Source: an uncultured Lachnospiraceae bacterium (GTDB lineage Bacteria; Bacillota; Clostridia; Lachnospirales; Lachnospiraceae). Taken from it: a DNA stretch of 6,965 nucleotides. The position numbers and the translations under genes were made by a program. Location of the stretch: positions 1-6,965 of the forward strand of contig CALZMS010000046.1 of the NCBI GenBank assembly GCA_945788595.1, in the 5' to 3' direction. Every line of letters begins with the position of its first letter. Within the stretch, counting starts at the first letter, position 1. This document shows, in pieces, positions 5,372-6,965 of the stretch. Below the pieces are notes generated by a model that made no database searches, was not told the DNA's origin, and was given only the letters and a program-made list of their open reading frames with translations.

Positions 5372-6222
5372 ACCTTATTGAAGTAAACCATATTTCCAAA
5401 TCCTACGACGGTTTTTCCCTGCAGGATATCAGCTTTTCCCTGCCCGCAGGATACATTATGGGCTATGTAGGACAGAACGGTGCCGGTAAAACCACGACTT
5501 TGAATGCTATCATGCATCTGATCGCCCCTGACACGGGTAACGCAGTCATCGATGGACTGACTTATACCGACGATCCCATCGGCTACCGGGACAGCATCGG
5601 CTACATCGGCGATGCCTCCTTTTTCCCCGCAGATTTTACCGCAGCGTATATTGAAAAAATCCTGCGGGATTTCTATCCCAGCTTCCAACCGGAAATCTAC
5701 CAGAAATTTCTCAAAAAATGGGATCTCTCCCCGAAAAAGAGGATCAAGGATTTTTCCCGGGGTATGAAAGTCAAACTGATGTTTGCCGCAGTATTGAGCC
5801 GCGATACAAAAGTTCTGATCCTGGACGAAGCAACCAATGGCCTTGATCCTATGATGCGAAAGGATATACTGGAGCTTTTGCAGGATTACATCTGCGACGG
5901 CACCAGAAGTATTATCTTTTCTACCCATATTATGGAAGATCTGCAGGATATTGCGGACTACATTTTCTTTATCGATAATGGAGAAAAAATCTTCTTCGAG
6001 GCCAAGGATGAGCTGCCGGAAAAATATCTGCTGGTCAAGGGAGGCCCGGAAGATCTGACTGCTGAGTTGAAAAAACATCTGATCGGCATTGAAAAACACG
6101 ATTTTGGCTTTAGTGCCCTGTTTTCTACCGACAGCGACTATATTCTGCCCGCCGGTCTGTCCACAGCGCGTCCCACCATCGACCAGATCATCGTTCACCA
6201 GATTCAGGAAAGGAGGGCATGA
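5368..6222 (+). CDS. ABC transporter ATP-binding protein
   Basis: A 284-residue cytoplasmic ATPase subunit. Walker A GQNGAGKTT is at 35-43, the signature motif appears as FSRGMKVKL at 129-137 (in place of LSGGQ), Walker B VLILDEATNGLDP at 149-161 with catalytic E154, and the switch histidine STHIMED at 185-191 (H187). The usual Q-loop position near IGYIGDASFF (78-86) shows no glutamine. These features match the YtrB-like ATPases that accompany small GntR regulators and energise exporters of peptides, antibiotics or lipids. After residue 200 comes a C-terminal extension of about 80 residues typical of the group. The ATG at 5368 overlaps the regulator's stop and has AAAGGA six bases upstream; the stop is one base before the permease start. 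The 323-residue minus-strand frame across 5302-6273 is a shadow. Confidence 0.95.
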   Translation: MNLIEVNHISKSYDGFSLQDISFSLPAGYIMGYVGQNGAGKTTTLNAIMHLIAPDTGNAVIDGLTYTDDPIGYRDSIGYIGDASFFPADFTAAYIEKILRDFYPSFQPEIYQKFLKKWDLSPKKRIKDFSRGMKVKLMFAAVLSRDTKVLILDEATNGLDPMMRKDILELLQDYICDGTRSIIFSTHIMEDLQDIADYIFFIDNGEKIFFEAKDELPEKYLLVKGGPEDLTAELKKHLIGIEKHDFGFSALFSTDSDYILPAGLSTARPTIDQIIVHQIQERRA

Positions 6223-6223
6223 C

Positions 6224-6685
6224 ATGACACGCATCGCCAAATTTGCAAGAATAGATTTTCTGAGGATCCGCAATTACAAATGGATCGTACTGTTTCCCAT
6301 ACTGGCCATCGTAATCTTTCTGGCACAGTCGGACACCTCGCCACTGTACCTTCTGAGCTACTGCATCTTTGCGGGCATTATCTTTTCCACGATACCCTGC
6401 TCCGTAGAATCACCCTCAGAAGCCGGTTTCCTGCAGATGCTGCCAGCCCGTCCCGGCGAACAGCAAAAAGGGCACTTTCTCTTTGCCTTTTTGTTCACTC
6501 TGCTGTCCTACCTGTCCGGTTTTGCCTGCGTCCTGATCTGCCATCTGATCCGCCCGAATTTCCAGATCTTTATGGCAAACGGCATAAACATCCGCAACAC
6601 ATACCTGATGATCCTGTCCACAGCACTGCTTTTCGTAGGCATCCAGACCTTCGTACTGTCCATCCTGCGCTTCAAAAGTGCTTAG
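6224..6685 (+). CDS. ABC-2 type transporter permease, N-terminal part ending at an in-frame TAG
   Basis: The membrane partner of the ATPase just upstream. The ATG at 6224 has a strong AAGGAGG seven bases before it, so the longer frame opening at 6089 inside the ATPase gene should be ignored. The 153-residue product has four predicted membrane helices: about 20-35, 41-58, 84-108 and 127-148. Between helices 2 and 3, VESPSEAGFLQMLPARPGEQ resembles the cytoplasmic EKxxxxxFLxxLPVSR segment of the ABC-2 membrane proteins found in GntR-YtrB-type operons (PF13346 group, from memory). TAG at 6683-6685 ends translation, but the same frame continues open to 6886 with two more helices, giving the roughly 220 residues expected of a full permease. 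Unless the stop is suppressed or is a sequence error, the transporter would lack its last two helices and probably be inactive. No function is known for a four-helix form. Confidence 0.8.
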   Translation: MTRIAKFARIDFLRIRNYKWIVLFPILAIVIFLAQSDTSPLYLLSYCIFAGIIFSTIPCSVESPSEAGFLQMLPARPGEQQKGHFLFAFLFTLLSYLSGFACVLICHLIRPNFQIFMANGINIRNTYLMILSTALLFVGIQTFVLSILRFKSA

Positions 6686-6886
6686 GCCATGGCAATGCTT
6701 CGGATGATACCCGCTTTCATTTTCCTCTTCGGCATCTCCGGCATCTTTGATACCGACCCCAAAGTCATCGAAAGCAGCCTCCACGCACTCCACCAACTCA
6801 ACGGCAGCGTGATCCTGATCATCAGCCTGGCCATCTACCTCATCCTGGCCCAGGCCGCAGCTACCATCATCGCCAGGAAGCAGTAA
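6686..6886 (+). pseudogene. ABC-2 type permease, C-terminal remnant after the in-frame TAG
   Basis: This continues the frame of the preceding permease piece without a shift. It encodes LRMIPAFIFLFGISGIF, a membrane helix, then a short soluble stretch and the final helix SVILIISLAIYLILAQAAAT before RKQ and TAA at 6884-6886. Together with the upstream 153 residues it completes a six-helix protein of about 220 residues. In-frame ATG codons at 6689, 6695 and 6704 could in principle restart translation, but only a weak AGG lies upstream, eight bases before 6695. The intact frame and C-rich codon use like the upstream half suggest a recent single-base nonsense change (for example CAG or AAG to TAG) rather than an old, decayed gene. 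Confidence 0.75.
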
Positions 6887-6965
6887 ATACTCATCCACGT
6901 TCCACTCTCACACTGCCCAAAAACAGGAGCGTCATCGTCCGGGTCTCCACCTATAGTTATATATT

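Noticed and set aside
5752..5780. Non-canonical ABC signature (FSRGM instead of LSGGQ)
   Set aside because: Substitutions of this kind are common in YtrB-like ATPases, so it is not a sign of an inactive or novel enzyme.
5302..6273. 323-codon minus-strand open frame opposite the ABC ATPase
   Set aside because: The plus strand carries all ABC motifs in order; the antisense product has no family-like features and no convincing ribosome binding site.
6416..6898. 160-codon minus-strand open frame opposite the permease
   Set aside because: Composition (Asp/Gly/Gln-rich) is typical of the antisense of a membrane protein with C-rich codons.
6891..6950. 19-codon minus-strand frame at the right end (GTG at 6950, reading VETRTMTLLFLGSVRVERG)
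   Set aside because: It looks somewhat peptide-like and has a GTG or ATG start, but it is too short, lacks a well-placed ribosome binding site, and lies at the window edge.

Overview
The window looks like chromosomal DNA from a strict anaerobe of the Clostridia, most likely a Lachnospiraceae gut bacterium. This is inferred from the long (391-residue) PRPP synthetase variant, the oxygen-independent NrdG activase, the small YtrA-type GntR regulator with its ABC transporter, strong AGGAGG-type ribosome binding sites, and TTG start use. No taxonomic search could be run.

Layout: (1) 1-213, minus strand: a fragment of a type IV prepilin peptidase (GGGD motif) that runs off the left edge and is cut off at its N-terminal side close to the next gene. 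(2) 284-1459, plus: prs, PRPP synthetase. (3) 1477-1567: an exceptionally long perfect hairpin (39-bp arms) between prs and the convergent nagA, with A and T tracts placed to stop transcription from both sides; a short 20-bp tandem repeat follows. (4) 1694-2824, minus: nagA, GlcNAc-6-phosphate deacetylase. (5) 2888-2947: a spaced 15-bp inverted repeat between nagA and nrdG. (6) 3008-3553, minus: nrdG, radical-SAM activase of the anaerobic ribonucleotide reductase, with no nrdD beside it. (7) 3734-4651, minus: a cysteine-rich protein that resembles the U32/UbiU-UbiV group but is not a standard member. (8) 4652-4975: a divergent promoter region with two palindromes. (9) 4976-6886, plus: a translationally coupled operon of a GntR/YtrA regulator, an ABC ATPase and an ABC-2 type permease, the last split by an in-frame TAG.

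How they work together: prs supplies PRPP for nucleotide synthesis, nagA feeds amino sugars to glycolysis and wall recycling, and nrdG activates anaerobic dNTP synthesis. These are housekeeping functions and nothing shows they form one system. The regulator-ABC set is a self-contained module. Its near-consensus promoter is buried in a perfect 20-bp-arm palindrome, the expected layout for autorepression released by an envelope or drug signal. In this sequence the module may be crippled by the amber codon in its permease.

I found no clear undescribed multi-gene system. The best leads are the unusual U32-like cysteine protein, the amber-interrupted permease, and the long perfect hairpins and palindromes.
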